A stretch of DNA of 64,000 nucleotides from Bathynomus jamesi (taxonomy: Eukaryota; Arthropoda; Malacostraca; Isopoda; Cirolanidae): the NCBI GenBank assembly GCA_023014485.1, contig JAJOZX010000939.1, positions 1,065,453-1,129,452 of the forward strand. The letters are read 5' to 3'. Positions 10,480-21,015 of this stretch are shown here, one piece after another (position 1 is the stretch's first letter; every line of letters starts with the position of its first letter). The position numbers were made by a program, and so were the translations under genes. Below the pieces are notes generated by a model. The model did no database searches. It was not told the origin of the DNA and saw only the letters and a program-made list of their open reading frames with translations.

Positions 10480-11900
10480 TGTCCCGTAGTGTAAATCCTT
10501 ACGGTACAAAAGAGTTCGTCTCCGACGAATTGTATTCTAAACCTTGAACCCAAAATTCCTTTGTTCTGATATCACAGAGTGTGCATTCTTTCATGCGCGG
10601 AGAAATCCAATGTAATCCGTATAAATCCACATAAATCCCATTAATCCGTATAAATCCATAAATCCCATAATCCAAATCTAATCCATAAATCCCAGTAATC
10701 CAAATCTAAATTGTTAGATGCGAGGTGCATATGAAAATATGCACATCGCATGAATTCTTCGATCCCTCCGCGTCTCTATTATTGTCAGCATCACGTGATG
10801 CAAGGCAAGCGTCTATAAACATCTCAGTTTTTATATTTTTTATTATTAAATTTTCCTAAAAAACCTGATCTATTCCCATAGATAAAGCATAATTGTGTCA
10901 ACCTATAGCCCACCAGATTTCCCCTAGCTCGACCTACTCGCATACCAAATTTCAGCTCTTCCTAACCCCTATTTCTCTTTTCCAAAGAATCACGCAAAAG
11001 TGATTCTCTCGATTATGAAATTCATTTGCGCCCTGTAAATTCCTTCCAAATCAGTTCCCTTTTGTATAGGTTCGACCCTCCTTCCAGGCCGCCCCCCTGG
11101 CGCCTCTCGATCCTACAATTATGCTTTACTATCAAAAGAAAAATGTAAATTCCGCGAAACCTATTTCGATCATGATTGGTTCGCCCCCGGAACTCTCCCG
11201 AAGTTCCATCTCCCAATCGAGGCAGTAAATTAACGTCGCCTCCGCTTAAATTCGAATATGGAAAACTATTATAGGCGCTTGCTGTTAGGCTCCGCCCGTA
11301 AGAGGGTGACCCTTAGTTTACCTCGTCTCCGCCTACCCCGAGGTTATAAAAACCCCGAGAGCGTCGGAAACGAGGTTCTTTGCTTTCTGACAATCTTCAT
11401 AATACGTAAACTCTGTGACCTAAGTCTGTAAATATTCCTGCAGTGGCACTACCCCTCCCGGTCAACTTAGCTTCCATTTGATAATGGAACTTAACCTCAG
11501 ATATATATAAAAATTGTATATTGAGCTTTAGTCAACCTGTTCAAAGTTAATTTTACTAAGTAATTTAATTTAATTAATTTAATTTCATTTAATTAATTAA
11601 ATATTATTTTTGATATAAAAAGAATTCTGTATTCAAAGTGAATTATTAAAAAGACTGTTAAATTGAGTTAGTCGTTTCCATTCACCGCACTAACTTTACA
11701 ACCAATTGGGGTCAGTGACTTCCACACACATTGTTGACTAGGCGCGAGCGCCGAGTGCATCCACTGGTAACCCGAGAGTGACGTGTCTATTATCCTTCGG
11801 ATATAATTCCGACTCCAACCAAGGGGACCAACCCTGGTATTCATTGTCCGTAGTCGTCTAAAACAAATCGAGGGCCCTTTTAGGGACGTACCCCTCAACA
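10480..11900 (+). repeat. 3' long terminal repeat
   Basis: Almost identical to 857-2277. It is followed directly by CATA (11901-11904), matching the 5' flank. The TATA box recurs at 11345-11352. The LTR should also supply the polyadenylation signal, but I see no clear AATAAA within it. Confidence 0.95.
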
Positions 11901-11904
11901 CATA

Positions 11905-12391
11905 TATTGATTTTGAAAAAGTTTCTTTATCAACATTTTGTATGAGATCTGAGAAAATGAAAGTAATAAGCTATAACAGATCATTCTTGCATGCTTGAGA
12001 ATGTAAAGATTGTGGATTGGATCACCTTGCTCCAAACAAGCACGTATGTACATTGTTGTAAACGGTATGATTGACTGACGCGAATGAAAAGTGAAGAAAA
12101 TGGATTATTACGAGAAAAAAAAATAGGAAGCTGCTAACAGACGCTAAATTAGAGAAGTATTAATTAAAGAAATGTAAATAGGTGTTAGTCATGACGAACT
12201 AGAAAGATTGTTGATGAAAGTTTCTCTACAATTCAAATACATGTACAGAGAGAATCTCGGTTAAAAATGGAATACCCTAAGAAAAATCAACAGCCAGTTT
12301 TCTTTCCAACGGATATATTAAAAATAGTATTTTCGGACAAATTTAGCTATCTTTTTATTGTGTTTTATATATACAGTGTATATATAAATAA

Positions 12392-12444
<53 letters not shown>

Positions 12445-12880
12445 CGTGCGTGCGTGTATATTATATACTGTTAGTAAGTTTATTTGAATTGAAATAAGCC
12501 AAGAAAATAACATATTAGTCTTTAAGCTCATAGACGTTAATCTCTTATGAAATGGTAACTTTGAGTAAATTTTTAATTATAGACAAAGGAGGAACAAAAT
12601 AAAAAGACAAGTGCAATTACTGGGTTACAGAAACTTAAGGTTACTAATTTGTTATTTAGTACTGTGAAAAGAAGTCATGGCAAAGATTTTTTTTTTTTTT
12701 TGCCCCTTAAGCTTTAGGCTTTACTGGGCTCTTATTAAAAATAAGCAGCTAGCTGTTATAAATTAATAATAATAAATAAGTAAATAAGTATTATTAATAG
12801 TTAAAGCCTGTATTTCAATATTAAACCAATATTAATGGACAATATTAAACATTATTATGGACATTAATCCAAGATTTTTG
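11905..12880. repeat. AT-rich flank with a (TG)n microsatellite
   Basis: No gene is seen. The region contains (TG)n at about 12392-12456, extending into CG-containing units, and a T15 run near 12687 that could be the antisense of a retrotransposon A-tail. Confidence 0.7.
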
Positions 12881-14137
12881 TTAGTATCCCATTATTAATC
12901 GGGATTTCAACTTGGTTTTAAACAAATTTACATTCGCAATATTTTTTATATCGGCATGCAAATCATTCCATAGTTTCAATCCAATGAAAATGGGTAGTTT
13001 TTGAGATGAAGACAATCTAAATTGGGGTATAACAAGCTTTGATCTATTTCTGGTCTGATACGAGTGGATTTCTTGATGAGTTACAAAATATCTATTTACC
13101 CATTGCAAATTAATGATTTTGCTCTTACACTTGTAAATAAAAATAAAATGTGTCACTTTGGTTATATCATTGAGCTTTAGTAGGTTAGCTCTTTAAATAA
13201 TGCACTAGAGTGATCAAGGAAATCAGCATCAGATAATAACCTATTGCTCGTTTTTGGATGACAAAGATACCATTTAATGCGTTGTTAGCGGAGTTTCCCC
13301 AAACAAGGGTGCAGTATGTTATATAAGGAAGAACAAGAGTATGATAAAGAGTCAATAAAACTTGTTTAGGGACTACATTTCTAAGTTTAAACATTATAGC
13401 AACGCTCCTTGAAATCTTTTTCGCGATATAAATTACATGATCACTCCATTGCAAATTCTTATCTAGCATTACACCAAGAAATTTTGTTACAGTACACTCC
13501 TTTATGGTGATTTCATTAACATTAAGTTCATCAAGATATACATTTCTTTTATTAGTAAAAATCATGAAATTTGTTTTACTGGTATTTAGGAAGAGTTTAT
13601 TGGTGGTGAACCATTTCATTACACTGATGAATTCTGAATGAAATATATTCTTAGCTGTATTAACATCTTTGCAAGAAAAGGAGAAAGTTGTATCATCTGC
13701 AAACATTATGAAGTTCAGTATATCAGATGAACGTGGAAGGTCATTTATATATAATAAAAATAACAGTGGACCCAGCACTGAGCCCTGTGGCACACCATGT
13801 TTGACAAGCGCTTTAGTGGAGCAAACTTTATTTACTGATACAAAATGATATCTATTGGACAAATAACTTTTAAACCAATCACTGATTGCCCCTCTAAATC
13901 AGTAACAATACAATTTATTAAGTAGAATATTATGGTCTATTACATCAAACGCCTTACTCAAATCCATAAATATTGATATCATTATTTCTTTGTTCTCCTT
14001 AGCTATATTTACATTTTCCATAAGATTTAAAATAGCCATTTCCGTTGTTCTATTATTACGGAAGCCATATTGGAAGATGGAAAATAGAATTTGATGTTTG
14101 CACTTCTAAAATATAAAATTTGTGTAATGTGGTCTCT
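12881..14137 (-). pseudogene. LINE reverse transcriptase fragment (CR1/L2 type)
   Basis: Reading leftward from 14137: YGFRNNRTTEMAILNL, then FMDLSKAFDVIDHNILL (motif A), a stop near 13911, GVPQGSVLGPLLFLLYINDL at about 13770, FADDTTFS (motif C) and FLGVMLDKNLQWSDH. The C-terminal part, with HSYQTRNRSK and LKLWNDLHADI, follows in another frame down to 12881. This is the RT plus C-terminal region of a non-LTR retrotransposon. The 5' end is cut at the (TA)n tract. Frames shift near 13180 and there is an in-frame stop, so it is dead. Clade assignment between CR1, L2 and Jockey is uncertain. Confidence 0.85.
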
Positions 14138-14144
14138 TTTAAAA

Positions 14145-14364
<220 letters not shown>

Positions 14365-14365
14365 G

Positions 14366-15560
14366 ACCTTACCTTACAACCTTACAAAGGTTCCGCGTGA
14401 TGATTCCTCATTTCGCGAAGGTCAAGCTTGTCGCCCCTCCTCTCGAGTTGGCCTGGGGAAGTAGTGAGTTAGTTTCTTGTGCTCTCCACCTCACATAGCC
14501 AGGTACGCCCGGTTCATCGGGGATTCTTCTGAGCCAGGCGGCTAGTCTTCTTTTGAAGATGTCCACTGCAACTTCCTTCGTGTTTCTTAGGTCTTTGGGC
14601 AGCTGATTAAACAGGTTTGGTCCTCTCACCACAAAACTATTTTCTTTCATGGTTAAGGATGTTCCCTGTCTCGCCTTCAATTTGGGAATACGACACAATC
14701 TACCGTTTCTACTTTCCACTGTTTTTTGAGGAGTTATAGGGTTTAGAGTAAGATTAGGGACTAGTTTCTCCATTATTTTCCAAGTGTAAATAATGGTGTA
14801 TCTCTCTCTTCTCCTTTCCAGTGAATATAGGTCTAGTTCGCGTAACCTTTCCCAGTAATTTAGTTCTTTGTACCCGTTGATCTTGGCTGTGAAGTTTCTC
14901 TGGATCTCTTCCAGCTGTCTAATGTCTTCTTTTTTATATGGGATGTTAGGACCGAGCAGCACTCTAATTTGGGTATGATCAGGGTTTTCAGTGGAGGAAT
15001 CACTACACTCCTATCCCTTCGTTTAAAGGTTCTCAATATCTGCCCCGTTATTCTCTTTGCTCTGTTTACTGCTATCTTATTTTGTTTTTTAAATTTCGCA
15101 TCATCTGTCATTACAACCCATAAATCTTTTGCTTTAGAATTTCTCTGAATTTCCTGTCCATTTGGGGTATAATATTCCATGGATTTTAGGTCTTCTCCTT
15201 TTCCGTACCGTAACAGCTGAAATTTCTCGGTGTTAAACTTCATATTGTTGTCTTCCCTCCACTTGTAATTCTGTTTATGTCGGTTTGTAGAGATCCTATA
15301 TCTTCTGGGTTTCTCATTTTTCTACTGATCTTTGTATCATCTGCAAAGGATGTTACTGTGCTGTCTCTGGTAACGTCCTCATCTATGTCAGTTAACATGA
15401 TTATGAGGAGTAGTGGAGCTAATACTGTTCCTTGTGGTCCTGAGCTGAGGACCTCTGATTCTGATGAAGATACTCTTTGTACTATAACGACTTGCTGCCG
15501 CTCACTAAGGAAATTATATATCTATTTCCCTACTTTTCCTGTTATTCCCATATATTTCAG
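14366..15560 (-). pseudogene. second LINE reverse transcriptase fragment, 3' half
   Basis: On the minus strand the sequence starts near 15560 with GPQGTVLAPLL and FADDTKISRK (motif C, about 15330-15345). It continues through MKFNTEKFQLLRYGK (15243), the thumb, and a C-terminal domain (RNFTAKINGYKELNYWERL, RRRERYTIIYTWKI), ending SLTFAK at 14408. At least two frameshifts split it. The 3' untranslated end reaches the TA microsatellite at 14364, so the microsatellite may be its simple-repeat tail. The LINE class is certain; the clade is not assigned. Confidence 0.85.
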
Positions 15561-15565
15561 TTTTT

Positions 15566-15625
<60 letters not shown>

Positions 15626-15630
15626 CACAC
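15560..15630. repeat. (TA)n microsatellite
   Basis: TA repeats with a short ACACAC end. It lies between the truncated 5' end of the LINE and the tRNA-containing inverted-repeat element. A second short (TA)n flanks that element on the right at 15902-15921. Confidence 0.9.
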
Positions 15631-15662
15631 ATTTAACTGCAATGACCGCGCAGTATATTAAC

Positions 15663-15901
15663 GTATAGAAACGACGTAAGTATAGAGGAGTGCCCTCTCA
15701 AGGCATTGGTTTCTCTGCCCTATGTAGGAGAATTACAACTTCTGACAATCGTGGCTCCGTAGTGTAGAGGTTAGCACGTCTGACCGGCAATCGGAAGATC
15801 CTGGGTTCGTTTCCCGGGCGGGTGCCTTATTTTTCATTGGTTTGTTATTTCTCTCTTCCTCGTGTGCAGAACACTCCTCTATACTTACGTCGTTTCTATA
15901 C
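15663..15901 (+). mobile_element. 239-bp element: tRNA-like core in perfect 30-bp inverted repeats
   Basis: 15663-15692 and 15872-15901 are exact reverse complements over 30 bp. Between them lies a 74-nt sequence that folds as a tRNA. Both outer flanks are (TA)n. I do not recognise the family. It could be a SINE trapped in a MITE, or a short inverted-repeat element that took up a tRNA gene. No autonomous partner is visible in the window. Confidence 0.6.
15753..15826 (+). tRNA. tRNA-like sequence or tRNA pseudogene, anticodon position GGC
   Basis: The D stem (GTGT with GCAC), a 5-bp anticodon stem (TCTGA with TCGGA), and a T stem with a box B-like GGTTCGTTTCC can all be drawn. The anticodon triplet reads GGC, formally Ala. 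The acceptor stem has mismatches, and position 33 is C rather than the nearly universal U. This argues for a SINE head or pseudogene rather than a working tRNA. Confidence 0.5.
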
Positions 15902-16635
15902 ATATATATATATATATATATATTCATGATGATTGTCGCAACGTTACTATACGAATGGATTGAAATATATTAGATTCCCTTAGATTAGATAAGTGAAATT
16001 AAAATTAATTTAGTTAATAGTTTCTGGATCTATTTCGTAATATAAATATTAGAACAAGGCAAAATTTGTTTATGAGATAACTGTGTTTATTCTAATTTTA
16101 GTTTGTGTGGTATCGTTATTAATATATTAAGCCAAAACGATGAGATCACGGATGGTCTTAAAGAAATCTTTGCTATTTGCCTTACACCACAGTTCTTATA
16201 TACAAAATATATACAGTATGTTGGTTACATTTATTAGTATATGTATGTATGTATATATATATATATATATCAGCAGAAGCCTGGTGCTCCAGAAATGGAT
16301 CTTCTGCACGAATGCTTCCAGTGTTTGTTTGCTTGTTGTTGTTTGTTTTTGTCTGCTTTTGTTTGGTTGTTTTTGGTCTGGTTTTGTCTCATAAAAGACC
16401 ATAAAAGAACCCCACAGGAGGATTTTTTCTCGTGAAGATGAATCTTTTTTTTTTGCCACAAGGAGGAGGGGGGCCCCTCACGGGGCAAGTGCCCATCATT
16501 AAGGACGGTGAGACTCCATAATTGGGGTGAGGAACTTAAGGAAGGGGGGCCATCATAACGAAAGCGAAGGCCTTCAGGGGGCCCCTCCAAGGACAGGATT
16601 CAAAGCACCCCAAATTCCTCTACCCAAACGCGGCT
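15902..16635. other. no gene seen
   Basis: The region holds AT-rich DNA, a short (TA)n at about 16250-16270, a T/G-rich stretch at 16320-16390, and a GC-rich patch with GGGGCCCCT motifs at 16465-16590. The patch resembles transposon ends, but I could not pair it with a partner. Confidence 0.5.
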
Positions 16636-16954
16636 ATACTACGTGTTTGCAAGGCTTTTCTGATTCATCTTCTTCAATGGACGTAAGTGCCTCTATAACC
16701 TCTTCCCAGTCTTTATTGAGACTCCTACACACTTCTTCACAGGCTGACCATCGAGTGTCTGATAAGCTCTTTAGCGTTACATTTTCAGATTTGGTAAAAT
16801 GATTCTTTAGTATTTCCCAACAGTGAGTGGAGGCAGTGAAGAACACGTAAAGATTTTGGAGAAGTGCGAAAAAATCAATGGCTTCCTTACAGCAACTTGC
16901 TGCACACTGTCCAATCAAATTTAATGAGTGTGCAGAGCAGGGTACGTAAATTGC

Positions 16955-17346
16955 CAGGGCCGGATTAAGCATTGTTAGGGCCGGGGGGCAATGAATATTT
17001 TCGGGCCGGTGTCACTAGAAAAACACTAGAAAAACACAATTCTTTACCTGATACATCATACATGAGTGATGTGATCAGCTGAATGGGATCGATCAACAGA
17101 AAACGAAACAAAAACAAAGCTGTGATTACAGAAAATGTATACTTTGTTCACATAAATGGGATACTAAACTAGGTTTTGTAGAAGCGGAATCTAGAATTTT
17201 TTTTTCTTCCTCACGGTCGACCAATTATTTCAACGGTAGATTATAGCGTTTACATAGTTCCTTGTGGCAGGTCAGCATCTTGGGACCGGTCAGCATCTGG
17301 GGCAGGGGGCAAATGCCCATTTTGCCCCCATTATAATCCGCTACTG
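16955..17346. mobile_element. 392-bp hAT-type MITE inside the transposase relic
   Basis: The ends are CAGGGCCGGATTA and the reverse complement of CAGTAGCGGATTA, a short imperfect inverted repeat starting CAG as in hAT elements. The flanks are TAAATTGC (16947-16954) and TAAACTGC (17347-17354), an 8-bp target duplication with one change. The insertion splits the coding block around VYVPCSAH. It has no coding capacity. Confidence 0.75.
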
Positions 17347-17984
17347 TAAACTGCTACTGGGGACGCTTCTTTTATTCTGGCTTGCAAGCCAGAGTATGTC
17401 CCTGACATGTTGGGAGCGTTATCATACGATTGTCCTCTGCAGTTTACAATGCCGAGATCATGCATTTTTAATATGCTGGAAACTGAGTTGAAAAGCTGCT
17501 CTGATTTGTGGACTACGCTGGGAAGGAATGCCAAAAATCGATTGACGGGATACCCATCTTCTTTTACGTATCTCAGAATAACTGCAAGTTCATCGACATG
17601 TGATATGCCTGGGGTGGAGTCCACAAAATGGAATAGTACTTTGCACATTTCACTTCCTCAATTATTTGTTTGGTAACTTTGTCAGCCATTAGTTTGATGA
17701 ATTGCTCACATGTAAACGAAGACAAGTATGAGGTATGACCTTTTCCTTGCAATATGTTCCGCCAGAAAAGGGTCAAATTCAGCAATAAGTTCCAAAGCCA
17801 TTATAAAGTTTCCACTGTGGACAGAACTTCTCCTCATCAATTTGAGAGAAAAATTGTCTGGTCTGTCAATTTTTCCGAGAGTTGAACTTCTCATTTTCAT
17901 AGTTAACACACATGACTTATGTTCAGAGGAATTTTCATGACTTGTTAATGCTTCACTGCCATGCTTCCAGTCATCAATAATAGG

Positions 17985-19320
17985 ATGTTAGGCTTCATAG
18001 CGCGTAATTTCGAATTTAAATCGAAGAATATTATATTGACCCTTTACAAGTCCCTAGTCAGGCCTCATTTAGAATATGCCGTTCAGTTTTGGTGCCCGTA
18101 TTTGCGTGAGATATTGATAGGTTAGAAAGGGTTCAGCGTCGCGTCATGAAACTAATTCCGTCATTGCGCAACAAGCCTTATGAAGATAGGATTAAAGAGT
18201 TAGACTTGCATTCACTTGAAACTAGGAGATTAAGGAGGGAGCTTATTGAAGTTTTCAAAATCGTTAATAAAATCGATAACGTAAATTTTGATAAACTGTT
18301 CACTTTCGATAATAGCAATACTCGTAATAGCGGATTTAAGTTGCGTGGCAGACATTTCATTACTAATATCGCTAAAAACTTCTTTACGTTTAAAGTAATT
18401 GATAAATGGAATAATCTTCCCGTGTCAGTCGTGAACTCTACCAACGTTAATGTGTTTAAGAACCATTTAGATAAGCATTTCAAAAATATTAACGTTGTTT
18501 AATATAATAATAAAACAAATAGTAACAGGAGCTCTGGGGGTGGTGATCGGGGATGAGTCTGTTGACGACTAATGCCAGCTTGTGACATGCCAGCGTGTGA
18601 TATGCCAGGAAAAAAAAAGAAGAAAAAAGAAAAAATTAGACTAACACGAACTTAGATGTAGCTCGTAGCGTAAACTAATCCACTTTTTGTTATTCTTTAT
18701 ACTTTTTTTCCGGCATATCTGTAGTTTGCATGGTATGATAGTGTTTGGGTTAAGAATGTGTTGCATGGTTTGTAATGCGTTCTTATTTTACTTCTTTTCA
18801 TCTTCCACCCCTTTCCGGCGGAGTGGACTGCATCCTCTACCTCCCTATGGAGTGGAGGACCGGTCTGCAACTGCTGGAAGTATGTGTTGCTTTGAGTTAA
18901 GAATGTGTTGTTCTTTGAGTTAAGAATGTGTTGTTCTTTGAGTTAAGAATGGGTTGCATGGTTTGTAATGCGTTCTTATTTTACTTCTTTTCATCTTCCA
19001 CCCCTTTCCGGCGGAGTGGGCTGCATCCTCTACCTCCCCATGGAGTGGAGGACCGGTCTGCAATAGCTGGGAGTATTCTCTTCGACTATTTTTCCGACTT
19101 GTCGGCAGTGGCCGGCGGATGATGATGGTGTCTTTCTTTCTCTTTTTCTGAATGAATTTTAACCCACGAGTGATAGGTTTTGCTACTTACTTAACCCATT
19201 ATTCTCTTCTTTTAACCCCTTACTTTCTTCTTTCTCTCGGGCTAACCTTAGAGTGGATCTTAGGGTCTTTGTTAGCCTTAGCTTCTGTAGATCTGTAAAT
19301 CAAATCCTTCCTTACCAGTT
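17985..19320 (+). pseudogene. CR1-type LINE 3' end with long 3' untranslated region
   Basis: Coding part: SLVRPHLEYAVQFW near 18050, then after a small deletion ERVQRRVMKLIPSLRNK, LETRRLRRELIEVFKI and a C-terminus DKWNNLPVSVVNSTN ending at 18502. The 3' UTR contains a direct repeat of about 240 bp (units near 18750-18900 and 18930-19080). It ends with a segment shared with 25470-25940 and, inverted, with 27590-27730. It lies in the opposite orientation inside the hAT relic and is 5'-truncated, as expected for target-primed insertion. Confidence 0.85.
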
Positions 19321-19937
19321 TTAGTACAGTAGTTCTACCATATAACTGACATGAACGCAGAAAATTGAGCCTGTTCCCTCCGAATACATTAAATATGTTC
19401 TTTTCACCTTCTCTCCGTTGACAAGCTGTGTTTCAAATATGGTTTTACAAAAATATCTGAATCGTTCACCAAAACGTCTCTTTGATTGAGAAAAGTTCAT
19501 GTTTTCTAGGCCCTGATTTATGCCATGTTCTGACACATAATGACGTGTAGCATCATTAACTTCCCATAATGCTGGGTCTTGTCCAATGGAAGTATTGCTG
19601 GAGGTAGTTGTGATGCTACCTACATCACAAGACTTAGTATAGGGTAGGCAGGATTCTTGAAGTTCTCTACTAGATAATCTAAAATTACTAGGACCTTCAT
19701 TAACATTTTGATCTTCTTGGAAACTCCTAATCTTGGTACATTCTAGTTCTTTTAAAAGAACATTCTGATTTGTTTCAACATTTTGCTCTTTATGTCAGAT
19801 TTCTTGAAGAAAGTATTAATTTTCGCAGTTTTGTCAATGACATCTCGTTGTTTTTCAGCTTTTTCCAGAGCTCTCTTCTTATACTCCGAGCCGCTTAGTC
19901 TTTTTCTCCCATCACTCATCTGAAGAAACAAATACAT

Positions 19938-20534
19938 CTGAAATTAATTAAAACTATAAATAATATATCTTAAAATAGAAATATATTATTCAAAATTGTC
20001 TTAAAAACTGCCTTCTTCTTACATTGTATAAATACTATTACTGTACTAAACTGAGATAAACACAATCTTGTCTTTAAATTTTAAATGTTGTCCAGTTTCA
20101 AAGTTCAAAGTTGCAAAATAGAAAAAAATATAAATTCAATTTTATAGAGAAAACCTTAAACAAAATAATTGGCCAATTTTTGGCTTGATACTCTGTAAAG
20201 TGTGAACAATAAATCTGAAATAAAATAAAAATAATTAGCTTTAAAATAAAGATATTAAAATTAATAAAATATATTAAGGCCAAGGACCAACTCTGAAATC
20301 GACTTCGTTCAAACGTAATGAGATTTTTTAAGTGGTACTAACTTTTCTCCGTTTTTTTAACTAAAAAAATACCAGAAATTTTGGATTTTTTCCCTTACCT
20401 AAAAAGTGCTTTCTTGTTACCTTTCTTGTTACGACTTTTCCTCCAGAATTTTACTGCCCTCAAAATTTTGCCGGCCCCTAAAATTTGCCGCCCTGGGCCA
20501 TGGCCCATTTGGCCCATATGTAAATACGCGCCTG
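19938..20534 (-). other. 5' region and probable terminus of the hAT relic
   Basis: AT-rich, no gene seen. Reading the minus strand from 20534, it begins CAGGCGCGTATTTAC, followed by a GGCC-rich patch to about 20455. That looks like the terminal inverted repeat of a ZMYM1-like hAT element. The other terminus was not found. Confidence 0.45.
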
Positions 20535-20535
20535 T

Positions 20536-21015
20536 GTCCGCTTCTGTATGGAGTATTGGAGTATGCTTTTCATGTATGGAGTGGCCCAACTCACACAGCT
20601 CTACTTGACGAGGTGGATTCAAAGGCTTTTCGTCTCATCAATTCCCCGTCTCTTATTCATTGTTTTGAATAAAACCTTCGTTCACAAACTATTTCCAAAC
20701 ATTTGAAGTCACAATTTTATCTATTATGTCAGTTGCCTCACTCTCTCTTTACTATCGTTATTATAACGGACACCTTTCTTCTGAATTCTCTAACTGCATG
20801 CCTCCTCCTTTAAGAAGACCACGCAGCACCAGACTTTCGACACTTTCTCATTCCTTTTCTGTCCAATTCTCTAACGCAAGGGTTATTCTGTATTTTCAAA
20901 CTTTCATCTACTGAACCGGTCAACTCTAGAACAAGCTTCCTCAATCCATCTTTCCCCGTGTCTGTGACCTCCAATCTTTCAAACGCAGAGTGTCTTGGCA
21001 TTTTGAAAAATCTGG
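20536..21015 (+). pseudogene. LINE C-terminal fragment (Jockey/I-like)
   Basis: YGVLEYAFHVWSGPTHTALL is followed by KAFRLINSPSLI, SLYYRYYNGHLSSEFSNCMP and RRPRSTRLSTLSHSFSVQF, spread over three frames. These are typical of the RT thumb and C-terminal region of arthropod non-LTR elements. A G-rich run follows near 21050. The catalytic RT core is absent. Confidence 0.75.

Larger units (their letters stand above)
857..11900 (+). mobile_element. Ty3/gypsy LTR retrotransposon, nearly full length
   Basis: Two direct repeats of 1,421 bp (857-2277 and 10480-11900) begin TGTCCCGTAG and end ACA. They enclose a primer site, gag, a pol with protease, RT, RNase H and integrase in Ty3/gypsy order, a third ORF and a polypurine tract. 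The flanks carry the same 4 bp, CATA, at 853-856 and 11901-11904. The two LTRs differ by only about three substitutions plus several 1-2 bp indels, so the insertion looks young. The coding region nevertheless has frameshifts in gag, three in the RT/RNase H part and at least one in the third ORF, so this copy as read cannot make a full polyprotein. Order PR-RT-RH-IN with a GPY integrase tail is seen; the family name is inferred from that. Confidence 0.95.
16636..19937 (-). pseudogene. ZMYM1-like hAT-family transposase relic, split by two insertions
   Basis: Read leftward: an N-terminal KRLSGSEYKKRALEK (19752-19937), then a TTF-type zinc-finger segment with VNGEKVKRTYLMYSE (19321-19536), then after an interruption VTKQIIEEVKCAKYYSIL and FHFVDSTPG, ending in CRGQSYDNAPNMSGTYSGLQARI (about 17347-17480). 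After a second interruption YVPCSAHSLNLIGQCAASCC and LSDTRWSACEEVC follow (16640-16954). This order matches ZMYM1/DUF4371-type hAT transposases (zinc finger, then RNase H-like fold). Frameshifts and a lost C-terminus make it a pseudogene. The insertions are a LINE tail (about 17985-19320) and a MITE (16955-17346). Confidence 0.8.

Noticed and set aside
15753..15826. Functional tRNA-Ala gene
   Set aside because: C at position 33, mismatched acceptor stem and placement inside a repeat-flanked element favour a tRNA-derived repeat.
16140..16640. Host gene candidates in the T/G- and GC-rich stretch
   Set aside because: Short overlapping frames on both strands, biased composition and no splice or domain signals.
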